NCBI RefSeq assembly: GCF_000002985.6
Contig: NC_003284.9
Span: 3,658,001 to 3,722,000, forward strand
Source of the DNA: Caenorhabditis elegans
Taxonomy: Eukaryota; Nematoda; Chromadorea; Rhabditida; Rhabditidae
Length of the DNA: 64,000 bases
Reading direction: 5' to 3'
Part shown: positions 13,149 to 23,176 of the stretch, one piece after another
How positions within the stretch are numbered: position 1 is the stretch's first letter
Layout of the letters: each line of letters begins with the position of its first letter
Translations under genes and position numbers: made by a program
Notes under the pieces: generated by a model
Seen by the model: only the letters and a program-made list of their open reading frames with translations
The model's database searches: none
What the model was told of the DNA's origin: nothing

Positions 13149-14004
13149 TTAATTCTCAAAAATTCTATGTATACCTTGAATTTTCTTATCACAGCAGAAT
13201 CCAACCATTCCTCCCATCACACACACCGTTCCTTTTTTGCATCCTTGATCTCCGTGAGCGAAGCAGACACCATCAGGGCCAGTATTGCCGCCGCATGAAA
13301 ATTGGTCAGCTGTAATTAGAAATGTAATGATGTACTAAAATTAGAATTCAGACTATTGCATTATCAAAACTTTGTTTGAACTTTTTGATTCTAGGCGGCA
13401 TTTTTAAGGCAACAAAAAACAATATGACTTATGAGTAGTGTGGAAATTGTTTAAAAAAAACTACAGCCAAAAGGTAATGACAAAGTTCAAAATTGATCAA
13501 ATTTTCTGAAATCATCCAAAACTGTTTTGCTTGAAATTATTCAAAAAATGCGACTTTTTTAATTGGAACTTTTACTAAGAATGTTACTGGAAATTCAAAA
13601 AAACCTAAGTACTTATGGAATCTTTCATTTTTATTTTTGTCACCCATGTTGAGTTACTCTGTTTATTGATATCAAATTCCTCCAACGATCTATCTTCCAT
13701 CTTCAAAAAAAATTAAAACAAAATTCACCTGGTTTACAAGATTCAAGGCAGTTCTCGTTGGATTCAAATGAGTTTGATCCTTCTCCACATCCCAAATACT
13801 TGTACGGATAGCAAAACAATAATTTGGAATCATAATACCACTGAAAACTTAATTTGAACTAAATTCTAGACATTTTCAATGACAAACCTTTGTAGAAGTT
13901 TTGTTTTCAGAGCACGCAGTTCCAAATTTCAACTCAGAACTGCAAGCGTACTGGCATAAAACGGGAACCAAAAATAATTGAATCAGCAAAGTGAAGAACA
14001 ACAT
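13149..14004 (-). CDS. secreted Kunitz-domain protein with C-terminal Cys-rich module
   Basis: Three exons (13888-14004, 13729-13840, 13149-13309) encode about 129 residues. A signal peptide (about 1-17) precedes one Kunitz domain with cysteines at 21, 31, 49, 57, 70 and 74. Their spacing is x9, x17, x7, x12, x3, close to the classic BPTI pattern, and a Trp-Tyr-Tyr-Asp block follows the exon junction. The residue after the second cysteine (the P1 position) is Ser, not Lys or Arg, so trypsin-type inhibition is unlikely. A second Cys-rich block follows (CGGN through a final Cys-Cys), resembling the lustrin-type module that often accompanies nematode Kunitz domains. The last exon is read through to a stop at 13149. 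A further splice at 13174 cannot be excluded, so the exact C-terminus is uncertain. Confidence 0.75.
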
Positions 14005-14377
14005 TTACTGATCGATTGATGAATCTGCCCGGCACTGTCGTACCAACTTTCATTATATACCTGTTTTCTAGAAGCCTGTGAGAAATGGCCATCAAAATGT
14101 TTACAATGACCCACTGTTTACAATGACCCACTGGTCGGTCTTTGCGTTTCTTTGTCTGATACGAAATTGAAATTGAATTTGAATTTAATTTGATAACATC
14201 GAACGTGCAAGACTTCAAGACTATTTGAGTTTTGACGTAATGACGTTATTCGAAAAAGACGAACAATGAAAGAATCAAAACTGAACATTTTATTGAATTT
14301 CATAATTTTGCTCAAATAAAGTATGTTTTTTTTCATGAAGAATTCAGTATAAAAAAGTAGACAAAGAGCTGCAAAAA
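14005..14377. other. intergenic between homeobox and Kunitz genes
   Basis: Contains the 3' UTR of the homeobox gene and the promoter side of the Kunitz gene, both on the minus strand. A minus-strand AATAAA (TTTATT at 14289-14294) lies 84 bases after the homeobox stop and is a good poly(A) signal. A duplicated phrase (tttacaatgacccactg) occurs twice at about 14099-14132. Confidence 0.55.
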
Positions 14378-15688
14378 TCAAACATTGTTCTGTTGATCAG
14401 AAGGAAGTGAATATGCAAAATGCGAGGGCCATGAATGGAAAAACGTTTGCAAATTCTGAACATGCTGAGACGATGGATTTTGTGGCGAAGGAGAACGTTC
14501 GTCAGACTTCTTCATCATGCTTTTTCGAAGAGGAGATGTACATCTGAAATTTTACGGGTTTGATTATTGAATGTTTACATAACTTAGATTTTATATGGTA
14601 CGGGCACGTAAATTGACAACACTTATTGCTCATTTATTTTTTAAAATGTCAACGTGGACGTTTTATATTTTTCAATTTTTTTAGTTTCTTTGGGAATTCA
14701 CGAGTACTTTCATTTTTATTGTTACTGTTTCAATTTTATTAATTCATTTTACATCTAAAATTTGAGAATTAAAACGAAATCTGAAAATTGAGCAAAAACA
14801 TTTGTCAATTGGGCCTAGGGTACAGCTTTTAAAAAAACTAAGCTGAAAAACGCAAGGCTCACAATTAAATCTAACATTTGACCTTAAAAACTAAGCCTCA
14901 AAAGAGAGCTTCAGATTTCAGGCTAAAGTTTTTAAGCCTATGTTGTGAGGCAAGCTTGTTGAACGTAGAGTTTCAGATTCAACTTCTAATATAGGTTTTC
15001 AGGCTTTCTCAAAATAAAGGATATGTCAGTCAACGAATTTCTGTTCAAAATTTTGAAAAATGCAAAAATTATAGGTTTCGCCTTTTTTTCATCAATTCTA
15101 CTGTGAAAATTTTTTAGCGGATAAATTTCAAAACTGGGATGTACCAACAATTTTAACATGAAAATTAAAAAAAAAAACATTTAAACTTGCTTCGACCATT
15201 ACTAATAAAAACGTTTATTTTTAAAAATTTTTTTGATCAAATAAACCTTCGTTTTTTAGTTCTCCGGTTCTGAAACCAGGTCTTCACTTGACATTCAGTG
15301 AGTTCAATTGTTTGAGCCAACTCGCCGCGTCGGTCTTTGCAGATGTATTCATTCTTTGCAAATTCCAACTCCAAAAGTGTGACCTTAACATATTAAATTG
15401 AGTGGAAAATAATTGGAAATGTCAATTATTCTAATGTTTCACCTGCTCCGATGTGAAAGTTGTTCTTTTAGTCGGTCGATTGCTCCTTTTCGGTGGCGGT
15501 TTGATGTTCTTAATTTGTTGGGACTAAATTGGAAAATTGATTACTTTTTAAAAATTATCAAATACTTACCGAATTGGTGTCATTTGACCATGGAAAGAAG
15601 TCATATGCAAATTTGTTTGACGTCATATTCTGACAAAGGGAAGGTTAAAAAAATAATATTATTTCAAACTTACCGTTTTAGACGTCAT
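14378..15688 (-). CDS. homeodomain transcription factor
   Basis: Five exons (15674-15688, 15570-15629, 15443-15523, 15247-15383, 14378-14543) encode 152 residues. The homeodomain spans about residues 41-100. Landmark residues are in place: Leu16, Phe20 and the recognition helix WFQNRR at residues 88-93, with Gln at homeodomain position 50. A basic run (KKRR) closes the domain. The protein is almost entirely homeodomain, with short Phe/Trp/Ser-rich flanks, a Lys/Ser/Pro linker and an aromatic C-terminus. The first exon codes for only five residues; its ATG follows a TTAG acceptor-like site by one base. The protein is a nuclear DNA-binding factor. The class is NK/BarH-like at a guess, since the sequence is divergent. 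I do not give a ceh number because I cannot confirm it. Confidence 0.85.
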
Positions 15689-16250
15689 GCTAACAACACA
15701 ATGAGCAAAACAGGGGCAATGAAAGCTCAGAGCAATTGGATGTTTAATTTGAAGGAAACGACTTTATGACTTTTCAGGATGGGACATTACATGGAAAAGA
15801 GCTGTGCAATTAGCATGGAGCGTCGTTGGAAAACACGTCGTTAATTGTAGAATTGTAGCAGATCCTACCCTACCCGGTAATAAAGATTCCAGCGTCAAAC
15901 AATTATATCTATTTGTTCATTGTAGGCTTCTGTTCTCTTTTCCAGCCTATCAATTTGCAGAACAAAATGCTTCTTGTGATTCATGACTCATTTCATCAAA
16001 AATTGTTGGTAGGTACCTGAAAACATGTTTCAAAAGAAGTATCAATAGCTGTTTATTGATAACATAGTGAACAGTCTGAACAGTTTCTGGGGAGAGATAT
16101 TTCACGAAAACATAAATTTTTAAGGGAAAAATGGGGAGAAAATGTGTAGAAAAAATAGGAACGACACAATGCAGAGATCAACGATCATGAGATGAAAACA
16201 TACAAATAGATGGACCAAAATAGCTGAAAATTTAAAAAAAAGAGGAAAAA
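15689..16250. other. intergenic between RhoGEF 3' end and homeobox gene
   Basis: Holds the homeobox gene's promoter side and the RhoGEF 3' UTR. A minus-strand AATAAA (TTTATT at 16052-16057) lies about 195 bases after the RhoGEF stop. Nothing else is supported. Confidence 0.5.
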
Positions 16251-16884
16251 TTACATAATTGCGCAACTATTTCTGATTGAATCAATTATTGAAGACTTTT
16301 GATTTTTAATAGCCGGTGGTGCTGATTCGGTCTCCCACCACGGACGTGGACGCTCTCCTTTGACTTTGATATCAATGATGTCGTCCTCATCATCGTCCTC
16401 AGTGACCATGTTGAATGGCTCCAGAGAACGCTGAAAATCATTTTTTGTTAGCTTGTATTAGTTTTTCTAATTTATTGAGAAAGGGTCTAATGTAAAGGTT
16501 CCACCGGGCTTTTGAACTAGACATGTTTTATTTGAAATACCATAATTAGAAATTGTTAAATATGGATTTTAAGCAGGGAATTTTATAATTGAGTTTGCGA
16601 TGAGTACTCGGCGTTTGCCGCCAGTTTCCTACCCAAGGCTTCGCAACTTCTTACCCAAGCCTTGCCCAAAAAATAAAAACATTTATAAGGAGTTGCCAAG
16701 GCTTGGGTAAACCTTGGGCAAGAGTTGGGCGCCTCATAAATAAAAAAAGTCGTGGACTGCCTCGTCGTCTCGAGGCGTCGCCCAAGTCTTACCCAAGTTT
16801 TGCCTATTTCTTACCCAATTTATACGTGTGTGTTGAACTTTGATCGCATTTCCTGTTGTTCCGAAGTCTTACCTGCTGAGCCAT
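16251..16884 (-). CDS. nested alternative start: 63-residue CAAX micro-protein
   Basis: Inside the last RhoGEF intron, the minus strand carries ATG-GCT-CAG-CAG followed at once by a strong donor GTAAGA (exon 16873-16884). Spliced in phase 0 to the final RhoGEF exon (16251-16430), it gives 63 residues: MAQQ, a very acidic run ([10 protein letters not shown]), a Pro/Trp-rich stretch and the CAIM prenylation tail. AT-rich, TATA-like sequence lies upstream near 16905-16920. It could be a short isoform of the RhoGEF gene, or a separate small gene whose last exon the RhoGEF model wrongly absorbs. Function is unknown; membrane attachment is the only prediction. Confidence 0.45.
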
Positions 16885-19800
16885 GATGGTCGCGCGAAAA
16901 GATGCACACTAATAATATATCGTACTCATATTCTGATAGATATTTTTGAGGAAGTATCAGACACATCGGATTAATACGGTATTCCCACATACCTTATTTC
17001 ATTTGTTTTCAAGTGTGCTCCCTAATGATTCTAAGTACAGAATTTACAAAATTACTGTAATTCATGTTTGTTTCATGTCTTTCAATTTTATAAAAGTTTA
17101 CATTTCAAAGGAACATTTTAGTCTTAGAAAAATTCAAAAGTTGATGCATTGGATTGACTGACTATTATTTGACTATTGGACTGACTAGGAGAAGAATCAT
17201 CCTGAAGATAACTTTTCTTTTTATTTTTAGATAAATTATTCGGTTTATTAGACAGTCACAGGAAATAAAAGGCAAACTTTGTTCGTACATTTTTTAACAA
17301 TGTTAGCCATCAGAGCAAAATATTTAGAATTTGACTTTGAAGGGACAAGTTTTCCTGTGAATTCTTTCAATTACATCGAAATTCCTCTATTTTAAATACA
17401 AATTACTCAAAAGACAAAGTGTCGATTTACGCTAAACATTGCGCATGCAGGATTTCGGAATCTTGTTTGTTCTTTACATCTGCAAACTTGGGTAAAAAGT
17501 TGGCAAGACTTGGCTAAGACTTGGGCAAAACTCGGGCGAGGGAGTTTACACTAGAATTGTTGAAGTTGGGTAAGACTTGGGCATACTCTGGGTTAGAAGT
17601 TGGCAAGAGTTGGGTAAGAAGCTGGAAAGCCCCAAACTTGGGGAAGAAGCTGCCGGGAATTGCCGAGTAAGAGCAGCAACATCGGAGCTCTGGGGATGTT
17701 CATGATGGTAAGTTACCATTGGTAACATGCAGATTTTTTTATTGGAAAAATCACCCTCGTAATTTAAAAAATATGTTTCGAGTTTCTGAAAATTGCATGC
17801 TTCTGGTGATCAAAATTCCAGATTTTGATAAAATTCAGACATCTTCCAAACTTTTTTTAAAGTCATGAAAGTTATATGAATTGGCAAATACCACCACCAC
17901 ACATGTCCTCGGAGCACCCACAATGCACCGCTTATTCCGAGCATATTTGCAAGCTCACCGCAAACTCAATTCTAAAATTTCGAAGTCTGAAATTTATATA
18001 CAACAGAAAATCAGGTGGCACCTTCAGTCTCTTCCCTAGTTAACTCTTCAATCACCAACCTGTTGGTAGCTCAACTTGCGAATGTCGTCCACTGCAAGAT
18101 GGCGACGTGGTGGTTCCGAAGCCACAGAGCGACGAACCTCGCTGAAATCGCGTGGGCGGCGATCCTCTTCATCATAACTAGCCACACGTCTGATTGGAAT
18201 CTTCTTGTCGTCCGAAACAAACTCCTCGTCATCAGTCCAAACATAGTCCCGATCACTGTCGTAATCGTCATCAGTTGGTGTTCTCGACTTTGGAGTTCCC
18301 ACAAAAGCATTAAGACCAGTGTACGGTTGTGTCATGGTGACATCATTGAGAACAAGATGGCTGAGGTAGTTGTTGCCGTCAGTTACATCTGCATTTTTAT
18401 TTCTCAGAGTAGACGCTCCTGAAAATTCACGCATTGCTTTGAAAGCCTCGAAAAACTTGAAAAACTAAGCCTTGAAAAACTCACTACGTTTTCGAAAAGA
18501 CGAACTTCTTGGGGAGGCTGTCCAACCAACGCCTGATGGAGTGTTCTCTTGCAGAGTGGCTTCTAAAAATCCAAATTAATCAAAATCTCAATATTTCTAA
18601 CATACTCCGCTTCCGCTGAGATAGATTGGGAGAAGATAGCATGTTGAATACGTCTTCTTCTTCATCCTCCAAAGTAGCAACTTCTGAAAACAAATTAACA
18701 ATTACCGGGTAACATATTCATAAACGTACTTCGCTTCCGTTGATTCGAAGCAATCGTGGAAGTTGTCCACTGTCCACGAAGAAAATCACTTTCCTCGAGC
18801 TTCGGAGCTGGCTTCTTTCTTGTCAACACACGACTGATGTTGCCCGTCATATCGGCAGTTATCATATTACGGAGCTTGTCTCGATTTCTCTGCCAGAATC
18901 CTTTGTCAAAGATGAGCGACTTTTGCTTGAAACTCTCTTTCCGCAGCGTATCACGAAGCTTCTTTGCGTTGTCAATAGCATCGCAAATCTCATTGTACCA
19001 CTCCGTAACACCTCCGAGTGAGTAGGCTGTAAAGTCCACACCGACGTCTCCACAACGAATCTGAAATTTGAAGTTACCATTTTCGAGTCTTTAATAATAA
19101 TATAACCACATACAAATATGCTCCCTCCTATATCATCAAGTTGGACAATGCAGTGACGGAGTGAGAGAATTGCAGACGGCTCGTATTTGCAGAGTGGCAT
19201 CACACTGATTCTCTTGATTCCGTAAAGAAGAATATCATTGAACAGGAAGACCACGGTTTCCTGGTAGTTGGCTGATCCATTGAGCTCTCTCTGAAATTAA
19301 CCAAATTAGGATTGATACTAAAATGTATATTACCTTGTACAACATTCCTTCCTTCAACAATACGCGTCCTGGCTCAAGAATGTGCCCATCCAGACCAAAA
19401 TTCAGTTGGATTTGAAGGAGTCGTTCTCCATTTTCATAAGCTGTCATGCAGGATTGAATCTGATCGGAGAGCCCTTGCATACCCGACAACGCTTCTGAAA
19501 AAAGTAGCTATAAGAAAATCGTTCCAATAAATTCTTACTGTAAAGGTTTGTCATATCATCTTTCTCAGTGCTGTAATTCATCAAATTTTGAATGAGCATG
19601 ATATAGCGTGGAATGCGTTGAATTGGCATGATGAGGTATGTCTGGAGTTTCTTTCCATCAACTCTGGGGTCTTCCTCAATTTTGGTCAGAGCTTTGCGGA
19701 AGTCGTTGCGAGACATCAGTTTCTGGAAAGTAAAAATAATAAGGTATCATAGATTTTATTGTTATAACTAACCGCAAAAATTTTCAGCGAATTTGGATAA

Positions 19801-20554
19801 TGGGATGCATAACTGGTATAGAGTTTGAGGAACGGTACAAATTTGGTAAAGACCTCGGCGATCGGCTTGCACTGAAGGGATTCCAGAAGGATTTGATGAG
19901 TCTTGCAGATTGCTGATATCTCGCCGAACATGGATCGGAAGCATTTTTTTGATTTGGGGCACCACAAGTTAAGTTGTTGAATGAATATCTGGAAAAAAAG
20001 ATTTTAAGAAGCTTTTAGAAGTTTTTGAGATACTTATGGCTATCAATTTAATAGATGCGTTTTATAAATCACGGTTCTCGGTAAGTCGTACCTGACAAAT
20101 TTTTGTCATAGATTTTTCAGGTACCTCGGTTGCAAGTGTTCGAGCATCATTTCATGAGAATATCAAAAAGCGCAAACGCATGATTCCAAAAGCAACCGGC
20201 AATAGCAGCGAAACGCCAAAATTTTTGGTAACCGGCTACTGTCGGCTGCCAAACCGAATGTTACAAATTTCGGCAATTTTTAGGCAACCGGCATTCTGGT
20301 TTATATAATTAAATCCTGACCTCATCGACGATAGTGAGCGCTTTCACATAGGTTCTCTCGGTATCATAAATTTCTTGTAAAATCTGGATTTTCTCTGTCG
20401 GCTGATTAGCATACAGTGTACTCATGTCAAATGGCAAATAGCTGTTCATCTTATGTGTGAAATAATCAGTATTTTCATCGGGAGCCTTTTGCAAACTGCC
20501 TTGCGACGAGTCACTTTGGTACGTGTAGTAGTTGAATTCTTTGCCCGCGTTCAT
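16251..20554 (-). CDS. tag-52: DH-PH RhoGEF with C-terminal CAAX box
   Basis: Ten coding exons on the minus strand: 20321-20554 (exon begins at 20557), 19773-19988, 19539-19722, 19334-19494, 19114-19290, 18730-19060, 18606-18683, 18485-18562, 18060-18418, 16251-16430. They encode 665 residues. The Dbl-homology domain (about 58-245) starts with an [13 protein letters not shown] block (CR1) and contains the [15 protein letters not shown] helix typical of CR3. A PH domain (about 265-375) follows, with [11 protein letters not shown]. This pair exchanges GDP for GTP on Rho-family GTPases at membranes. The tail is acidic and Arg-rich and ends Cys-Ala-Ile-Met, a prenylation signal. An in-phase upstream exon (20639-20752) could add about 38 hydrophobic residues, so the start is uncertain. 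If the 1.6-kb last intron is retained, the protein stops at 18048. The symbol comes from memory of C02F12.4. Confidence 0.8.
16621..16825. repeat. fold-back repeat of the ACCCAAG/CTTGGGT type
   Basis: Degenerate copies of an acccaagccttgccc word on one side and its reverse complement (gcttgggtaaaccttgggc) on the other make a palindromic element in the last RhoGEF intron. A second element of the same family lies at about 17487-17650. Confidence 0.7.
17487..17650. repeat. tandem-like CTTGGGTAAG/GTTGGCAAG repeat
   Basis: About eight degenerate copies of a roughly 15-20 base unit built around ttgggtaagacttgggc and gttggcaagag. It shares the motif of the 16.6-16.8 kb element and lies in the same intron. 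Confidence 0.7.
20190..20300. repeat. dispersed CAACCGGCA/TAACCGGC repeat
   Basis: Three copies of a caaccggca-like word in the first RhoGEF intron, separated by AT-rich spacers. It looks like a short dispersed repeat insertion. Confidence 0.5.
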
Positions 20555-23176
20555 AGTCTGAAAAACAACAGAGTTAGATGAAAGGAAACATTTGATTTTA
20601 AATCGAAAAAAAAAGACATTGATAATGAAGAGAACTACCCGGTAAACAAGACTCTGCAAACAGAACACGGGATAAAGAGGGATAAAAATCAATAGATTGA
20701 GTAGAACGGCCGGCAGGTGTTCTCCCAAACGACCGCCACAACACCATCGCATTCAAATTCGCGGTGGCATCAGAGGAGCGCGTTTGCACACTCATCGCTA
20801 TAGTGGGGGTTGGCCATGCATGTCCACATGATGCAAGGAAAAATGAGAAGAGTGAAGAAGGGGTGGGGGGGGGGGGGGCACTATGTGAGAACACGGAGGA
20901 CAAGGACGTTTTTGCGCAAGACAAATGATCAAATGCCGTGCTGTATGTTGTTGGTAGATGCTACGTCATCTGGGAGTAGCAGAGTAGAAGGAAGAGATGC
21001 GTTTGTTGGGCAGTATCTAGATCAACAGGAAATGATAAATCAGTAGTGAAAATTTGGAGTCTTTAAAAACTGGAGTCAGATGATTTGATATGATAGGAAG
21101 AGCACATGGTCTCGAATTTCCCGACAATCACATGAGTGGAGTGGAAAATGGAATATTATCAGATGCTGGCGTTTCAAACAAGAGGACTGTACAAAACGTA
21201 GAAACTAGTGTGAACAAAGACCATTGTACAACAAATAAAATTGCGCGTTTTCCCGTCGTTTATAAAATAAAAAATAAGAAGCCATTAAATGAAACTACTA
21301 AATAAATATAAAATAATAAAATATATTTCTCCGTTTCGTCCTTAAGCTTGTCAAAGCTGTCTAAAAGCCCTCTCTAAACAGCATGTAAATTGAAAGAAAT
21401 ATACTGACATGAGATTTTCCATATTTTGTTGTGGAATAAAATGTAATTACATCAAACCACATGAGAAATAAAGTGATTTTCAGAGAAAAACACCAACAAC
21501 AGCTGATGCCAAATATCAATATGTAAAATCTATTACTGAAAAATAGATAGTTCTCAGAAATTTTTAAAATACTATTTAGATTACACGTGATCAAAATAGG
21601 CAAAAAAACCAGATAATTTAAGAAAAGTCTTCATAATATTGTGGTTTTTTATAGATTTTTAGTCACCGTTTTAGGGAATCATTGAGGTTCCAGAAATTCA
21701 GTTTTTGTCAAGGATTAGAGCATTGGTGCATTTTTGGAACATAAATTTTTGAAACATAATCTTAGTAAAAAAAATTGTACAGAAGTTTTAGTCGAACATC
21801 GAGAATGTAATTAAACCAGTATGAAGATTTGTAAATAAATCTTTGAATTTTGGAAAGGCGACTCATAAACCTCAAAAAACTTCCAGCTCAGATTTTTTGT
21901 AGAAATATGTTTGTATTAAAGCAGGAAACACATTTTCAAAAGTTTTAGTCTTGGGTATTATTGGAACATATTTAAAATGCAAATTATGGAAAAAGTAAAG
22001 TGATTTTGCATGAGGCGGAAACAACCATTTCTAAGCCTTAAAAAAGGAAAAAAAAAAAGCAAAACACGATCAATTGAAATAGACCGAATTTGACAAATGA
22101 ATGGAAATTTAATTTATTTCCAAAATGATAGTCTCATAGTCCACGAGGGCTTTCGAAATTAATTGAATATTTAAGTTTAGGGTACTTTTCATTTTCTACC
22201 CCGCATTTTAAAAGAACATTCAAACCATTGAATTATTCGAATTTTATGCTCACGTGAATGTTCATTTTAATACTATTTTCATTCTAAGGCTTAGAAAACA
22301 AAATTGCTAAGCATAAATTTTTAAAAGTAAATGTTCCAGAAAAATCTGGGGTAAAAAAGGAAATGTACCAAATTTAGTCCAAATAATGCCTACCGGTGAG
22401 CATGAATTCAGAAAGGGCACAGTTTTTCACCAATTCTGAATACTGTTTTGTTATCAATTTTCACTTATTTTTTTCAGGAGACCAACTTCTGCTTAAATTT
22501 CAAATTTTTTATAACTTGTAGCATTTTTCAGGAGTCCTTGCCCATCGCTTAACATTGTCGGCTAGTGCCAATGCAGTATTCCACCGTTCGACTTTATTTG
22601 TTCACAACGAAGAGATGATGCATAGTATGAGGTCAAGAATTTGTTTGCCAGGTAAATGCTCTCCTGTCTCTTCCTCTTTCTCTCCGGTCTACTCGTTTGC
22701 GTGTGCTGCGTGGCTCGTTGAATGGTCAGCTGTGATTTCAATTTATCAGTTGGCAACGCGGTCCGCCAGAGTTTCAAACGGCAAATAGATTCTTTAATCG
22801 CTGCGTGTGGCCGCCGAGTTATCTTGCTTCTTCCGGAAAGTTTAAAGTTTGATCGCTTCATTCACTAACGAAATTCTAAAATACTCAAATCTTATTTTTG
22901 CACCTGAGGAGAAAATGAATTATTTATGGCGCTTTCTTGCTAAAAATTTAACAAAATGCATTATTCTATATGTAGAATGTCATAATTTTGGTTCTTCAGA
23001 TTTTCCTGCTTATGTTTACTTTCTTTTCACGTCTCGTATCTCTTACTATTTTCTCTGGGACAGTTAGATGCATTTTTTGAATATTCTGATATTTAACACC
23101 TTTTTGTTCTTTTGAAGCGTAATTTCTTATTCTTTTTTAACCTTACATTTTACTGAAAAATAATTTCAGGCAGTGC
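20555..23176. other. divergent intergenic region between RhoGEF and tetraspanin
   Basis: Shared upstream region of the minus-strand RhoGEF and the plus-strand tetraspanin. It contains the poly-G tract, a GC-richer block at about 22550-22830 that could be promoter sequence, and a splice acceptor (CAG at 23167-23169) 7 bases before the tetraspanin ATG, consistent with trans-splicing or a 5' UTR exon. No coding region is supported. Confidence 0.55.
20860..20878 (+). repeat. poly-G tract (G4-T-G14)
   Basis: Four G, one T, then fourteen G in a row, upstream of the RhoGEF start. Tracts of this type can form G-quadruplexes and in C. elegans are the known deletion-prone substrates in dog-1 (FANCJ helicase) mutants. 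Confidence 0.9.

Noticed and set aside
21090..21305. 71-codon plus-strand frame followed by AATAAA-like words
   Set aside because: No recognisable features and no acceptor close to the ATG; poly(A)-like words are common in AT-rich DNA.
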